The notes: generated from the sequence alone by a model not told the origin. Shown: positions 1 through 8,731, counted from the first letter of the stretch. The stretch is DNA of 64,000 nt from Niallia sp052318935 (GCA_052318935.1 JBQRKO010000014.1); one strand, 5' to 3'. Made by a program: numbers and translations.

Positions 1-60
1 TTATAATACTTGTTATCACCAGGTACCATGGTTTCTTCAAAATATTTTAGAGCATGATGA
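1..60. repeat. fragment of a dispersed accessory-region repeat
   Basis: The first 60 bases resemble positions 2917-2972: both contain a gttatcac stretch, then ttcaaaatattttagagcat or a close variant. The second copy sits just left of the 3000-3165 repeat. The rest of 61-303 has no gene that I can support; it is AT-rich spacer downstream of the minus-strand membrane protein. Confidence 0.35.
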
Positions 61-303
61 TTTCATCTAAACACAATCAGAAAAATTTTTATTTTTCTAT
101 TACCTTACACTAGATTCATTAGAGCTATCGATTATTTTGTATTTATTTCCAGTTTTACTTCCAATTAAAAAGCCCCCTAAGCCCTTCCAAAAACACAAAT
201 TATCAGAAGGGTTTATCGTAATAATTTTGGAATTCTTAGGTTAAAAATCGAAAAATGAATAATAGAATAATTTTGATCATTTTCTATACTGCTAATTCTT
301 ACA

Positions 304-612
304 TTAACCCCACCACATTGCTAAAACAAATAATGACCAAAAGGAAGTCGGTAGACCTATGGTACTAATAACAAGGGTATATACACCAAATCTACCTTTT
401 TCAATTATTTGTTTTTTAATAACTATATATGTTAATACAGGTGTGACTAAATACAAGAAAACACTTATCATTGTTAGGGCAGTTAAATAGTATATAGGGT
501 GAATTTCTATAATATTTTCATTCAAAAAATAAGCAATTCCCTGACCAAATATTCCTAATATGGTAGCTAAAATGATACTTCCAATTATAAGAACATTAGC
601 TTTTATCATCAT
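304..612 (-). CDS. small membrane protein, unknown function
   Basis: About 102 residues, strongly hydrophobic, with roughly three membrane-spanning stretches: near the N-terminus, the middle (a run around YLTALTMISVFLYLV) and the C-terminus, which ends in MWWG. An upstream in-frame TTG exists, but the GGAGGT motif at 617-622 lies 4 and 7 bases before two adjacent ATGs (612 and 609), so the start is one of these. It is followed upstream by another small membrane-anchored gene on the same strand. I do not recognise the family and infer only an integral membrane location. It may be a regulatory or immunity-type small protein, but nothing in the sequence proves this. Confidence 0.6.
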   Translation of the reverse strand: MMIKANVLIIGSIILATILGIFGQGIAYFLNENIIEIHPIYYLTALTMISVFLYLVTPVLTYIVIKKQIIEKGRFGVYTLVISTIGLPTSFWSLFVLAMWWG

Positions 613-676
613 TCTCACCTCCAATTAATAATCAACAATTAAAAGTCACAGCAAATCATTCAACTTTATTTCAAAT

Positions 677-994
677 CTACATTTGCTTATTTTCCACATG
701 CTCTACTCCATTTTCTGTATAAGATTCTAAAATAATTTTCCCATTACCCTTATAATAAAAATACGTTTTATCATCATTCTTTAGTTTAATACCAACCATA
801 AAATTTTTATTTCCACTTAAATTCGCTATAAACGATCCACTAGAGATAATATCCTTTTTAGAAATGTTTTTTTCGGTTGTCAAATAGTTAATTACACTAC
901 CTTCAACACTTTTTTCTTTAAATTTTATGTAAGCAATTAGACTTCCTATCAAAATAAATACAACGAATAATACAATCCAAATTTTCTTCCTCAT
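677..994 (-). CDS. DUF3139-like membrane-anchored small protein
   Basis: 105 residues. An N-terminal signal-anchor follows MRKKIW (about residues 5-24). The extracytoplasmic part has the pattern NYLTTEKNISKKDI, then a beta-rich segment with a V.IK.K.D.KTYFYY motif, which resembles the DUF3139 family of small Bacillus proteins (from memory, no search). The function of that family is not known to me. It lies upstream of the 102-residue membrane protein on the same strand with about 65 bp between them, so they may be co-transcribed. The start ATG has a weak AGGTGG-like site upstream. Confidence 0.55.
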   Translation of the reverse strand: MRKKIWIVLFVVFILIGSLIAYIKFKEKSVEGSVINYLTTEKNISKKDIISSGSFIANLSGNKNFMVGIKLKNDDKTYFYYKGNGKIILESYTENGVEHVENKQM

Positions 995-1199
995 TTAAAC
1001 CACCTTTATATTTCCTCGGTATCATTTAGTGTAATTTTACACTTAACCTGTTGTTTTATCAACCCTTTTAATTCTTAATTTTCCCGACGAATGGAAAATG
1101 CCTACACTAAGTTACTTAGTATCGGCTCTATTTTTTAATAATTTTATTATCTTTTCAATGACTTTATTATTCTTTTCCTTTGTCCGAATGCTTCCATAG

Positions 1200-1365
1200 A
1201 AACATGATAGGAAGAGCTTTAGCCATATGGTTGTGTCCCTTGCATTGCGTGATCCAATTCTCCTTCATTACTTGACAGGATCCAAAATGGAAATGAGTAT
1301 AACCCGCGACAAGGTTCCCCTTCTGATACTCCTCTAGCTTTTTTCCTCGCGTTCCCTTTGTTTCT
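1200..1365. repeat. 165-bp diverged repeat, copy 1 (partner at 3000-3165)
   Basis: This stretch and 3000-3165 can be aligned along their whole length: both have aggaagagcttta, then gatccaatt, then ccaaaatggaaatg, then gtataacccgcga and a cctc-rich end. The reading frame seen here on the minus strand (68 codons) is broken in the second copy, so I treat it as a non-coding or decayed repeat. Its origin is unknown. It occurs twice within 2 kb, next to plasmid-like radC remains. Confidence 0.5.
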
Positions 1366-1462
1366 TAAGCATATGGCATATGGAACTTCTCCTTTTGGAT
1401 GGAAAAGTAGAGTAGTGTAATTCATGTCCTTTCTATTTTACATTGCCATGAAACAAGAAAAG

Positions 1463-1580
1463 CCATTCATTGAGGATTCTTTTATCCTATTATTCTCGAT
1501 TTCATGTTCCACCCAATGGTCACCGTTTAAATCTTTGCTGTATTTCACACTTAAAAATACGCTACCTTTTTTTGTTATAG
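1463..1580 (-). pseudogene. fragment of an Imm64-like immunity gene
   Basis: On the minus strand this encodes a short run with LSVKYSKDLNGDHWVEHE. It matches the ISVKYSKDIDGEVWLEHE segment of the intact immunity-like gene at 11256-11849, with flanking codons also alike. Start, end and most of the gene are missing. It is a decayed paralogue, showing that polymorphic-toxin immunity genes were once present in more than one copy in this region. Confidence 0.6.
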
Positions 1581-1611
1581 GCTATGTTAAATTTTATTGT
1601 TGATTTATTAA

Positions 1612-1645
1612 GAAAGGCTGTTTTCGTAAAGTTTTGTTGTTTTTG
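1612..1645 (+). repeat. left-end scrap of the 200-bp palindromic repeat
   Basis: The stretch aaaggctgttttcgtaaag followed by ttttgttgttttt matches the outer end of the palindromic repeats found at 29309, 33887, 40457 and 44587. Only the end is present, so this copy is truncated. Confidence 0.35.
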
Positions 1646-1706
1646 GTATTTAGATTTTCTGTGTTGAAATTTATCCATAGAAACATTTAGATGGGCTGAC
1701 TCGTCT

Positions 1707-1733
1707 AATGAGAATGAGAATGATACTAATAAT
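1707..1733 (+). promoter_or_regulatory. possible Fur-like box upstream of the lipoprotein
   Basis: The sequence aatgagaatgagaatgatac contains tandem GAGAAT/GATAC hexamers that recall the GATAAT repeats of iron-regulator sites. It lies directly before the ribosome binding site. The match is imperfect and may be chance. Confidence 0.2.
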
Positions 1734-1755
1734 AAACTTTGGGAGGTAATATGAT

Positions 1756-2217
1756 TTGAGAAAAGTTATTCTTATGTCATTATCCTTAACTTTTATATCT
1801 TCACTTCTTTTTGGTTGTCAACCGAAAGAAAATATCACTACTGAAACTGCTGTTAATCCAACTACTAAGACGGAAAACAATAAAAAACTGTCAATTAATA
1901 GTGATTTTAATAGCGTCAGCATTTCAAAAACAAAAGGTGTTGATGAAATTACTTTTGATGATAAAGAATCTATTGATGCCTTTCGAAGCATATTACCAAA
2001 TGCAGTAAAAGAAGCTGGCATAGTTAATATGGCTGACCCCGAATTTTATTTGGACATCGGTTACAACAGAAAAAATCACCAAAGTTTGTATTTATGGATA
2101 GGCGAAAAAGGACAAAGAAATACATTTATGAAAACGGAAGATACGCACACCATTTATACGGTTTCAGAAGAGGAGACCGATAAATTGATTGAATTAGTTG
2201 ATTCTCGCTTTAATTAA
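1756..2217 (+). CDS. lipoprotein with YhfM-like domain
   Basis: 153 residues. It has a lipoprotein signal peptide with lipobox LLFGC (Cys at about residue 21), so it is likely lipid-anchored on the outer face of the membrane. A Thr/Asn-rich linker follows, then a domain with ITFDDKESIDAF, AGIVNMADPEFYLDIGY and LYLWIGEKG, which resembles the small YhfM-like lipoprotein domain of Bacillus (from memory). The start is TTG at 1756, because the GGGAGGT site at 1741-1747 is 8 bases upstream and the nearby ATG at 1751 runs into a stop after two codons. A repeated GAGAAT motif at 1707-1733 precedes it. Its role is unknown. Confidence 0.75.
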   Translation: MRKVILMSLSLTFISSLLFGCQPKENITTETAVNPTTKTENNKKLSINSDFNSVSISKTKGVDEITFDDKESIDAFRSILPNAVKEAGIVNMADPEFYLDIGYNRKNHQSLYLWIGEKGQRNTFMKTEDTHTIYTVSEEETDKLIELVDSRFN

Positions 2218-2449
2218 GCCTTCGTATAAAGTCTTTTTTATTTTTTGGTTATCGAAATCGAGAGAGATTGCTATTTAACTATATCTAGTCTAAGAAGATT
2301 TTTTTAGAAATAACTAGAATAACTGAAACAAATAGAAGGATGATTTAAAAGAATAATGAAAGGTTCCACAAGGAATCTTTCTACCAAAGAAGAAACGTTG
2401 TTTTCTTCTTTTCTTTCTTCCTTGAATGTTATTTCATCGCATTCTCACC

Positions 2450-2790
2450 CTATTTGTTCAACCCAAGCACCATGATTTACACCACCCCATCGGGTAGGCT
2501 TTCGTCAGCCGGACTGTTACGGTAAATTCTCACGCCTATTAGCCGAGCTTAAAACACGCTTTTCCTTACTGAACAGCGTGCTATTCGACGCAGGGGGAGC
2601 CTTTCAGAGCGTTACCTCCTCATTCGACTCCTCGACATAACCCCTTCAGTTTTAGAAATCTAAAACTGCCTGACCTTTACCGAAATTGTGTGACCACATT
2701 TCATTTAAGTCAGGAACAGTTCGCACAAACTATATGGCCCTTTAACGGAACAACTCTATTGTCACTCAACAGCTCATTAATTCACCTTTA
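2450..2790 (-). ncRNA. GC-richer structured non-coding block, possibly a TnpB-type guide RNA or IS end
   Basis: No open frame crosses this block, and its base composition is clearly richer in G+C than its neighbours. Read on the minus strand it has short stems, for example GGCT..AGCC around 2500, CCC-GAT-GGG around 2490, and AGTTTTAGA/TCTAAAACT at about 2650-2667. It ends in GGGTTGAAC at about 2460. This style, a structured RNA ending near a TTGAAC-type boundary, is what I would expect from the right end of an IS605-type element whose tnpB is gone. That is an inference from appearance only. I cannot match it to a named RNA family. Confidence 0.25.
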
Positions 2791-2999
2791 TATTCAGATG
2801 CTCTTTTCCTTTAAAACACCCCTTTAGATAACCATATCCAAAAGGGTACGGTGCAACTTTTTTCAAAACGGTTTAACTTTTTATAAACGGTTCATCTTTT
2901 TTTCAAATCTACAATAACACTGGTTATCACGGTTTAGCAGGGTTACTTCAAAATACTTTGGAGCATTGCCTCCCTTCCTTGGTCCGAGTACGTCACTTG

Positions 3000-3165
3000 A
3001 AACATATTAGGAAGAGCTTTAACCACATGATTTTGGTCTCTTACATTAATTGATCCAATTAGCCACCATTTCTTGATAGGTTCCAAAATGGAAATGGGTA
3101 TAACCCGCGATAGGATTCCCCATCCGATACCCCTCTTGGTTGCTGCCGCGCATTCCTTTTGTTTA
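3000..3165. repeat. 165-bp diverged repeat, copy 2 (partner at 1200-1365)
   Basis: See the copy at 1200-1365. This copy is flanked on the right by an aagaaacgttgttttcttctttt motif that also occurs next to radC (near 5890), near 2390 and, in part, near 7210. These motifs seem to travel together with radC-type DNA. Confidence 0.5.
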
Positions 3166-3239
3166 TGTACTATCTTTATTGTTAGCTTTCTACGTTTGAA
3201 GAAACGTTGTTTTCTTCTTTTCTTCCTTCCTTGGTTGTT

Positions 3240-3447
3240 TAAGGATAAATAATAACTTTTCTGAAAGATACTCCACGAAATAAAGGGATATCTCTCTCTT
3301 TATTATAGTTCCTAATGCTCTTTCATGCTGTTGTAATCTGCTTTAGCATTGACGATTACATGATCTAATCCTTCAATCCCTAATTCTACTAATCTTGTAG
3401 TTACGGTTATATCTTCTATAGAAGGAGTCACATCACCGCTTGGATCC
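3240..3447 (-). pseudogene. radC 3'-end fragment
   Basis: On the minus strand this stretch is a diverged copy of the last third of the intact radC at 5929-6426. Both share the codons for the DHVIVNAKADYYSM region and the segment before it, and the same downstream UTR motif. This copy has an internal deletion (the codons after the VEC position) and stops matching at about 3447, before the catalytic HxH region. It is a dead remnant of a second radC-bearing mobile segment. Confidence 0.7.
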
Positions 3448-3501
3448 ACTCATGGAGTTTTCCTAAGTCTAGCTTTTTAAGTATGCTTAGGATACTTTTA
3501 A

Positions 3502-3591
3502 TTACTGTACATTTAAAATAGTAGCTCCAAATCGTTTTTTATCTACATAAGTATCAATTTGCCAATTCCCTTCTGACAATAAATTTATGGA
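3502..3591 (-). pseudogene. C-terminal gene scrap, family not recognised
   Basis: About 30 in-frame codons on the minus strand (GNWQIDTYVDKKRFGA near the end) close at a stop at 3502. They have no start or upstream part, because the next DNA is an unrelated DJ-1-like remnant on the other strand. The residues look like a real protein tail, but I do not recognise the family. Confidence 0.3.
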
Positions 3592-3604
3592 AGAAGAGCA
3601 ACAA

Positions 3605-3812
3605 CGCATTGGATGGATATTGATAGATTTGAACAGGAAGTCCCTGACGTATCAGTCCAACGTGGTGTTAAATTTGTGATGAAGGTTCACTTTTAACTTC
3701 TGGAGGGATTTCAGCAGGAATTAATATGTCTTTTCATCTGATTTCTCCACTACATGGTAAAGAAGTTGCTATAGAGACAGCAAAACGAATGAAATATGAA
3801 ATTAAGTTATAA
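3605..3812 (+). pseudogene. DJ-1/PfpI family gene fragment with frameshift
   Basis: The plus strand encodes ATTHWMDIDRFEQEVPD, then VQRGVKF, then after a one-base frameshift near 3680 DEGSLLTSGGISAG and a tail ending AKRMKYEIKL at 3812. The TSGGISAG run and the layout match the C-terminal half of DJ-1/PfpI (ThiJ-like) proteins, which are glutamine-amidotransferase-fold stress proteins. The N-terminal half is missing, so this is a pseudogene. Confidence 0.65.
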
Positions 3813-3920
3813 TTATCCTTTAACTAATTGAAGAAGAATGATATTACTGTTTATGTTTTATTTCTTCAACAAACGGGCACGTTTATGGAAGAACCCGTAG
3901 ATTTAAGTATGAAGTTATAT

Positions 3921-5228
3921 TTAATTATCAAACTTGGAATTAAAGTGGTTTAGAGTCTTTATCCATGAATCCTCACAAGATTGGTTGAAACCTTGTATAT
4001 TATTCTTTCTATTAGGTCTGTATGCTTGAAATGGAATTGTCAAAAAATGACCACAATCTTGATAGGAAAAATGTTCATACCTGTGAATAAAATTATATTT
4101 ATCTAGATATTTTTCAGCAATATTACAATGCTTGAAGGATGGCCATATTTCATCATCTACTGAAGATAAGAACAGGATATCCCCATTAATTTTTTCTAAA
4201 GGTATAGAAGCTTTTAGATTCTTTTTATCTTTTAATACAAAATCGTATAAATCAATAAGATTTACAGTTTTCCAAGATAAAAGTTTTTTTAAAAGAAAAG
4301 AGCACAATGCTTTCATTGAGATCCTTGCGTAAGGTATTTCACTTCCCTTAAAAGTCCATGAAGAATGACGAGACATTTTTTTATTTTTAGAAATTCCTTC
4401 GTAAACATAGCAACTAGGTGTATTAGCAACGATTTTTTTTATTTGAGGAAATAAAGTTCCGGCTAATAAAGCCATCTCGCCACCTTTTGAACGTCCATAA
4501 AGATATATTTGATTTCCTTGTGTTTTAGGGTGTGACTGTAAAAAAGAAATAGCATTTTCTATGTATTCTATTGGAATCTCTGATAAGTTTTCTGATAAAC
4601 CATCAAGGCCAAAATAGGATAATGCAAGGGTGTGAAATCCATGAGAAGCCAATAACGAAGCTATCATCTGAGCTTTTTCAATTCTTCCATCACTACCACT
4701 AAGTACAATAATGCAAGGTTTAATCTCATTTAAAGAAGTGTTTATAAATAATCGGCCTGTAAGGTTTTCATTGTCAATTGTGGTGACCTTTACATTACTA
4801 TCTTTAAATAGTCTTAAACAAGGTTTTTGACATACAACTTCATTATCTATAGTGAGAGTGAAAGTTACAGAATAACTTTCAAAAACATTTATAGAGTCTA
4901 GTTTTGTGGGGATATTTAGATTTTTATTAACTTCATATTGACTCATCGAAGAAAATAACCCCATTGAATCACAATAATTATAACTTCCATCAATCGGAAT
5001 CTGTTTTGATAAGTCTACTACTCCTTCATCATTGGCGATAAAATAACCATAAGAATTCCAAACACCATATGAATGTTGTATTGGAATATTGATACACTGA
5101 TAATTATCTGTCGAGGCTTCTATTTTTATTTTTTGATTAGGAAGTAGCCCTATAACCTTAATATTTATTCTTTCATCAGCAAAAGATTGATCTTTCGAAA
5201 AAATAATGTCTAATTGTTTTGTTTTCAT
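3921..5228 (-). CDS. acyl-CoA thioesterase / BAAT-family hydrolase
   Basis: 435 residues. The N-terminal beta-sandwich-like part (about 1-140, with LLPNQKIKIEAS) and the C-terminal alpha/beta-hydrolase part (about 160-430) follow the layout of the acyl-CoA thioester hydrolase / bile-acid-CoA:amino acid N-acyltransferase family. The nucleophile is Ser247 in YGRSKGGE. A likely acid is in SSVDDEIW and the His is in CGHFLTIPF, so the triad looks complete. Bacterial members are thought to cleave or transfer acyl groups from CoA thioesters; the substrate here is unknown. The start ATG follows AAAGGAATGAGTCA. It is a single gene among decayed neighbours, cytoplasmic, with no signal peptide. Confidence 0.8.
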   Translation of the reverse strand: MKTKQLDIIFSKDQSFADERINIKVIGLLPNQKIKIEASTDNYQCINIPIQHSYGVWNSYGYFIANDEGVVDLSKQIPIDGSYNYCDSMGLFSSMSQYEVNKNLNIPTKLDSINVFESYSVTFTLTIDNEVVCQKPCLRLFKDSNVKVTTIDNENLTGRLFINTSLNEIKPCIIVLSGSDGRIEKAQMIASLLASHGFHTLALSYFGLDGLSENLSEIPIEYIENAISFLQSHPKTQGNQIYLYGRSKGGEMALLAGTLFPQIKKIVANTPSCYVYEGISKNKKMSRHSSWTFKGSEIPYARISMKALCSFLLKKLLSWKTVNLIDLYDFVLKDKKNLKASIPLEKINGDILFLSSVDDEIWPSFKHCNIAEKYLDKYNFIHRYEHFSYQDCGHFLTIPFQAYRPNRKNNIQGFNQSCEDSWIKTLNHFNSKFDN

Positions 5229-5435
5229 TGACTCATTCCTTTCGTTCTATTTCCTAATATTCACTTTACCATTTTTAGGTTATTAAAGGGACTATTTTTT
5301 AATGTGCAATTTTGGTTAATATGGTACATACAAAAAGGCGAAAAACAACAGTTTTCGCCTTTTTCTCATTTTCTGCAGTACAATGAGAAAAAATCATACA
5401 TTCAAATTTCTTATTTTAAAAAGGGAAACACGATT

Positions 5436-5802
5436 ATGCAAATCTATAAAATTTTAACGCCTATTTATGTAAATGACCTGGAAAAAACCCTTCCTTTTTA
5501 CGAAGAACTACTTCAAACCAATGCAGGAACAAGATTTCATTATGCTGAAAGGGAATTAAACAATGCCGTTGTTGGCCAACTTCTGCTTATAAGCGGAAAC
5601 GGATGAAAAATTGGCAGCTGTAAGAAATATCGCTTTGTCTTTTTTAGTAGATGATGTTCTCGCTTATAAGACTTGGCTTTTGGATAATGGAGCCGTAATC
5701 CTGCAGGATATTACGAAAGTGTCGACAGGGTACAATATGATGGTGCAACAACCAGATGGTACGCTAATGGAATACGTTGAGCACACCAAAGTTGGTGAAT
5801 AA
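5436..5802 (+). pseudogene. VOC (glyoxalase/bleomycin-resistance) family protein, frameshifted
   Basis: The first frame starts at ATG 5436 (MQIYKILTPIYVNDL) and the second continues as TDEKLAAVRNIALSFLV to a stop at 5802. One extra base near 5598 (in ggaaacgga) separates them. Removing it restores one product of about 121 residues with the two beta-alpha-beta-beta-beta halves typical of the vicinal-oxygen-chelate superfamily, ending in the usual DGTLMEYVEH-type metal-site strand. It may be a recent mutation or a sequencing error. As written it is broken. Confidence 0.65.
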
Positions 5803-5928
5803 TGAACAATAGCACGAAAACGGGAAACAAAGGTGCTGCTATCTTCGGCATAATTCTTTATTCTTTTCTTCTTTTATTGAATGGTTTCTACGTTCGAAGA
5901 AACGTTCTTTTCTTCTTTTATTCCTTGA

Positions 5929-6426
5929 TTAAAAAATAACAGTAACATCAAAAGATTTCCGAAGAAAAAAAGGGAGATTGCTCTCCCTTTGCCCGTGCTC
6001 TTTCATGCTGTAATAATCAGCTTTTGCATTGACGATTACATGATCTAATACTTCAATCCCTAATACTTTCCCGCATTCTACTAATCTTGTAGTTACGCTT
6101 ATATCTTCTAGGGAAGGATTTACATCTCCGCTTGGGTGCTGGTGACTCACAACGATGGAAGCACTGTTATTAAGAATGGCTGCTTTAAATACTTCCCTCG
6201 GAATAACCAAGGAGACATTCAATCCTCCTACGTGTGCGCGGTGTACTGCTACTACTTCATTTTTGGTAGAAAGACACATCACGAAAAATACTTCTCTGTC
6301 TTCATCTCCGATAAACTTTGCGGCAACGATGGCTGCATCTTGAGGAGATCGTATGATATATTTTTGCTCGCCCTCCACTTCCTTGATTACTTGTTTAATG
6401 CGTACTACTTCATATACTTTTTTCAT
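5929..6426 (-). CDS. radC: RadC-family JAB/MPN domain protein (plasmid type)
   Basis: 165 residues, shorter than chromosomal RadC (about 230) because the N-terminal helix-hairpin-helix part is absent. It shows the complete JAMM metal motif SHQHPSGDVNPSLED (HxH, then Ser and Asp), followed by the conserved DHVIVNAKADYYSM tail. Short RadC proteins of this sort are typical of plasmids and integrative elements; their biochemical role is unsettled. The start ATG follows GGAGAGAGG. The neighbourhood has a second radC fragment (3240-3447), shared UTR motifs and a hairpin cluster upstream, all pointing to a plasmid-derived segment. Confidence 0.85.
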   Translation of the reverse strand: MKKVYEVVRIKQVIKEVEGEQKYIIRSPQDAAIVAAKFIGDEDREVFFVMCLSTKNEVVAVHRAHVGGLNVSLVIPREVFKAAILNNSASIVVSHQHPSGDVNPSLEDISVTTRLVECGKVLGIEVLDHVIVNAKADYYSMKEHGQRESNLPFFLRKSFDVTVIF

Positions 6427-6529
6427 GTTTCCTCTCTCCTTTCTGCGTTTGAGAGAGGATCAACAATTCGCGCAAACAGGGGGAAGGGCGTGCTGACGAA
6501 GAAGCACGCTTGCCAGTTTTGGGTAGGAA

Positions 6530-6566
6530 AAGTCCAGAAAAGTTCCTTCTTTCTGGACTTTTTCGT
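6530..6566. terminator. perfect 11-bp hairpin with T-run
   Basis: The stem aagtccagaaa (6530-6540) pairs perfectly with tttctggactt (6550-6560) around a 9-base loop, and T-rich sequence follows. It sits about 100 bp upstream of radC and may be a transcription stop read on the plus strand. Confidence 0.55.
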
Positions 6567-6832
6567 TAGAAATCGAGAAAAGCCCAATAACTTAGCAAGC
6601 GTTCCATTGCGTAGTTGGCAAGGTTACGCTTGTTTAGCCCACTTGGCTTTTCCGCTTTCTTTCCCAAAACGCCCGCCCTTCCCGCTGTCATAAGCGAACT
6701 TGTTACAATAAGGAGAACGAAGGAAGGATAGAAAAGGAAAACAAACAGAAAAAAACGGCAAGGGTTCGATGCCCGCAGCCGTTTAGCAAATAGCTTTTTA
6801 TTATTTGACATGGCAAAAAATAAAAAAGCGTT

Positions 6833-7067
6833 CTGTATGAAAGTTCTTTCTTCATACAGTCGTCTTTTTAGAGGCTCGATGCCTCTAAAAAGACGTGGTT
6901 TATTAGGGGAAAAAGAGCGATGTTTAAGCGAGCGAAAACGATTCCTGGCAACAGCCAGGAATTTCCCTCTTTTTCTTTATCTTTTAAGCATTTCGGCTCG
7001 TTCGATGCGGCGACCTGCCGCAAAGAAGACAGGAATCTACGGCATATAGGCGAAAGCCGTAGATTCC
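6833..7067. other. cluster of five perfect hairpins, no gene
   Basis: Five stems lie in 235 bp. They are 6833-6841/6851-6859 (9 bp), 6861-6875/6881-6895 (15 bp, 5-base loop), 6941-6949/6954-6962 (9 bp, 4-base loop), 7007-7021 (gcggc/gccgc) and 7032-7043/7056-7067 (12 bp). The surrounding 6567-7320 has no convincing gene: the open frames there overlap the hairpins and lack family signals. Together with the adjacent plasmid-type radC this looks like a replication or transfer-associated non-coding region, for example a single-strand origin. That role is an inference. Confidence 0.45.
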
Positions 7068-7321
7068 GTTGTTATCGGATTCTTTAGTGTCGAAGCGATA
7101 CGTACGGAATGACAGAATAAAGTATTTCTTTTCTGATCATTCTGTTGTGCTGCCGCTCTATATCCTAAAAATTACTTGTTATACTACTTTCTTTTTTTCT
7201 TTATTTATTGTTTTATTTCTACGTTGGAAGAAACGTTTATGTTATCTTTTCTTGATTATTTAACACTTAAAATCACTTATAAATAGCATGTTTCAAATCG
7301 AATACTTTTAGAGAAAGTTCG

Positions 7322-7573
7322 TTATACTTTACATATCCGTATCGAATCAACCAAATAAAGAATCTTAAAATATCTAGGATTGAAGAACTTTTGTGAAAAA
7401 GTTTGATCATATTCTGCTTGTGTTGTGCCATTAATATTTGAGCGGATCTCATAACTTTTCCTAGTCTCTATACCTTTTTCTGTTTTAAATAAATTAAGAT
7501 ATAACGTTGAAACTAATTTTGTAGCACATCCAAAAACTTTTAATAGTACTCTTTTACCTTTATCCTTTATCCC
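7322..7573 (-). pseudogene. gene remnant, family not recognised
   Basis: A minus-strand frame stays open for about 84 codons (NINGTTQAEYDQTFSQKFF near its end) and closes at 7322, but it has no start codon or ribosome site and begins after a stop. The composition looks protein-like. I cannot assign it. Confidence 0.3.
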
Positions 7574-7663
7574 TACATGCTATATACACGAAAACATTAT
7601 AAAGCGTATTCACTTCAATTCGTTGACAAAGATGGCCCCAAGGTATATGCTATTAGTAACAGA

Positions 7664-7706
7664 ACCCACCACGCCTCTTAACAATGCGGACCAAGGTGGG
7701 TCATTT
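7664..7706 (+). terminator. terminator hairpin in front of the Abi_2-like gene
   Basis: Stem acccacc (7664-7670) pairs with ggtgggt (7695-7701), followed by cattttattt. Because it covers the ATG at 7684, that ATG is unlikely to be the start of the gene downstream. Confidence 0.5.
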
Positions 7707-7731
7707 TATTTATTCAAGGAGAAATGTTACG

Positions 7732-8478
7732 TTGGATTCTGAAAAAGATATTCCAAAAGTTAAATTACCCACTACATATACGGAACAAGTGGAATTATTT
7801 AAAAGCAGAAATTTACATATAGAGAATTCTGACAATGCTGAAAAAACACTACAAAGGATCAATTATTATCGACTTACAGCTTACGGACTTACTCTTAAAA
7901 ATCCGTTAAATAAAGAGCAGTATGTTAGCGGTTCATCCTTTGAAACATTATTTTCTTTATACGAATTTGACCGAAAATTAAGATTATTGCTTTTAGGAGT
8001 ATTAGAAACCATTGAAATAGCTTTCCGAACACATATTTCCTATGAGAGTGCTCATAAATTTGGTCCTCTTGGCTATAAAGACAAAGAAAACTTTATTAAT
8101 GAAAAGTTTCATAAAGATTCTTTAGATGAATTGGATACATTGATTAAAAGAAGTCGTAAAGGTGAATTGTTTATTCAACATCATTATAAAAATTATCATG
8201 GAGAAATCCCTATTTGGGCGGCAATGGAAGTAACATCCTTTGGATTCTTATCCAAACTATATCGAAATTTAAACGAAGATGTAAAAAAACACATCGCTAA
8301 AATGTATTACAATGTTCCATACCTATACCTAGAAAGCTGGTTGCAAACATTATCGAACGTTCGTAATGTTTGTGCACACTATGGAAGATTATATAATAAG
8401 TTGTTAACGTTCAAGCCTCGCTTATTTACAAAAGAAAAATATCCACAGCATAAACATGATAATGCTGTGATAATTTAG
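7732..8478 (+). CDS. Abi_2-family (AbiD/AbiF-like) HEPN protein, 3'-truncated
   Basis: About 248 residues. The opening KLPTTYTEQVELFKSR, the middle YEFDRKLRLLLLGVLETIE and the RNVCAHYGRLYN motif (an Rx4H HEPN-type RNase signature) match the Abi_2 family of abortive-infection proteins, proposed RNA-cleaving anti-phage factors. I chose TTG 7732, 12 bases after AAGGAG, because the earlier ATG lies inside a terminator hairpin. The family is usually 300 or more residues. Here the C-terminus stops soon after the HEPN motif, where the DNA changes to the back end of a broken hydrolase gene on the other strand (junction near 8440). Function is doubtful after truncation. Confidence 0.7.
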   Translation: MDSEKDIPKVKLPTTYTEQVELFKSRNLHIENSDNAEKTLQRINYYRLTAYGLTLKNPLNKEQYVSGSSFETLFSLYEFDRKLRLLLLGVLETIEIAFRTHISYESAHKFGPLGYKDKENFINEKFHKDSLDELDTLIKRSRKGELFIQHHYKNYHGEIPIWAAMEVTSFGFLSKLYRNLNEDVKKHIAKMYYNVPYLYLESWLQTLSNVRNVCAHYGRLYNKLLTFKPRLFTKEKYPQHKHDNAVII

Positions 8479-8731
8479 GCAAAACTTTGGAATAATCTTC
8501 CCAAGCCATACCTTGACCATGAATTAATAGAAGTGGTGTTTTTCCATTACTTGGACCTTTACCATAGTTTAATACTGTACCATCCTTTAATTTTATTTGT
8601 TTTTCAATAAATCCTGAATTGTACATTTTTTTTAAAGGTTTCTTAATATAAGTCATATTCGTATAAAAATAAGATCCAACCAATATCACTATTAACAGGA
8701 ATAAAACACCAGTAATTATCATCTTCTTCAT
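8426..8731 (-). pseudogene. alpha/beta hydrolase, N-terminal half only
   Basis: 101 residues: an N-terminal membrane anchor (about 5-24), then LLLIHGQGMAWEDYSK (the oxyanion-hole HGQG strand) and YHVYAVD, as in alpha/beta hydrolases of about 300 residues. The frame ends at DIFLL, just where the sequence joins the Abi_2-like gene, so the nucleophile elbow and the rest of the fold are missing. This is a deletion or recombination junction between two genes. Confidence 0.65.

Noticed and set aside
1219..1425. 68-codon minus-strand frame
   Set aside because: It covers a dispersed repeat whose second copy at 3000-3165 does not keep the frame, and there is no convincing ribosome site.
6136..6811. 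Open frames on both strands over the radC start and the hairpin region
   Set aside because: They are antisense to radC or run through hairpins, and show no family-like sequence.
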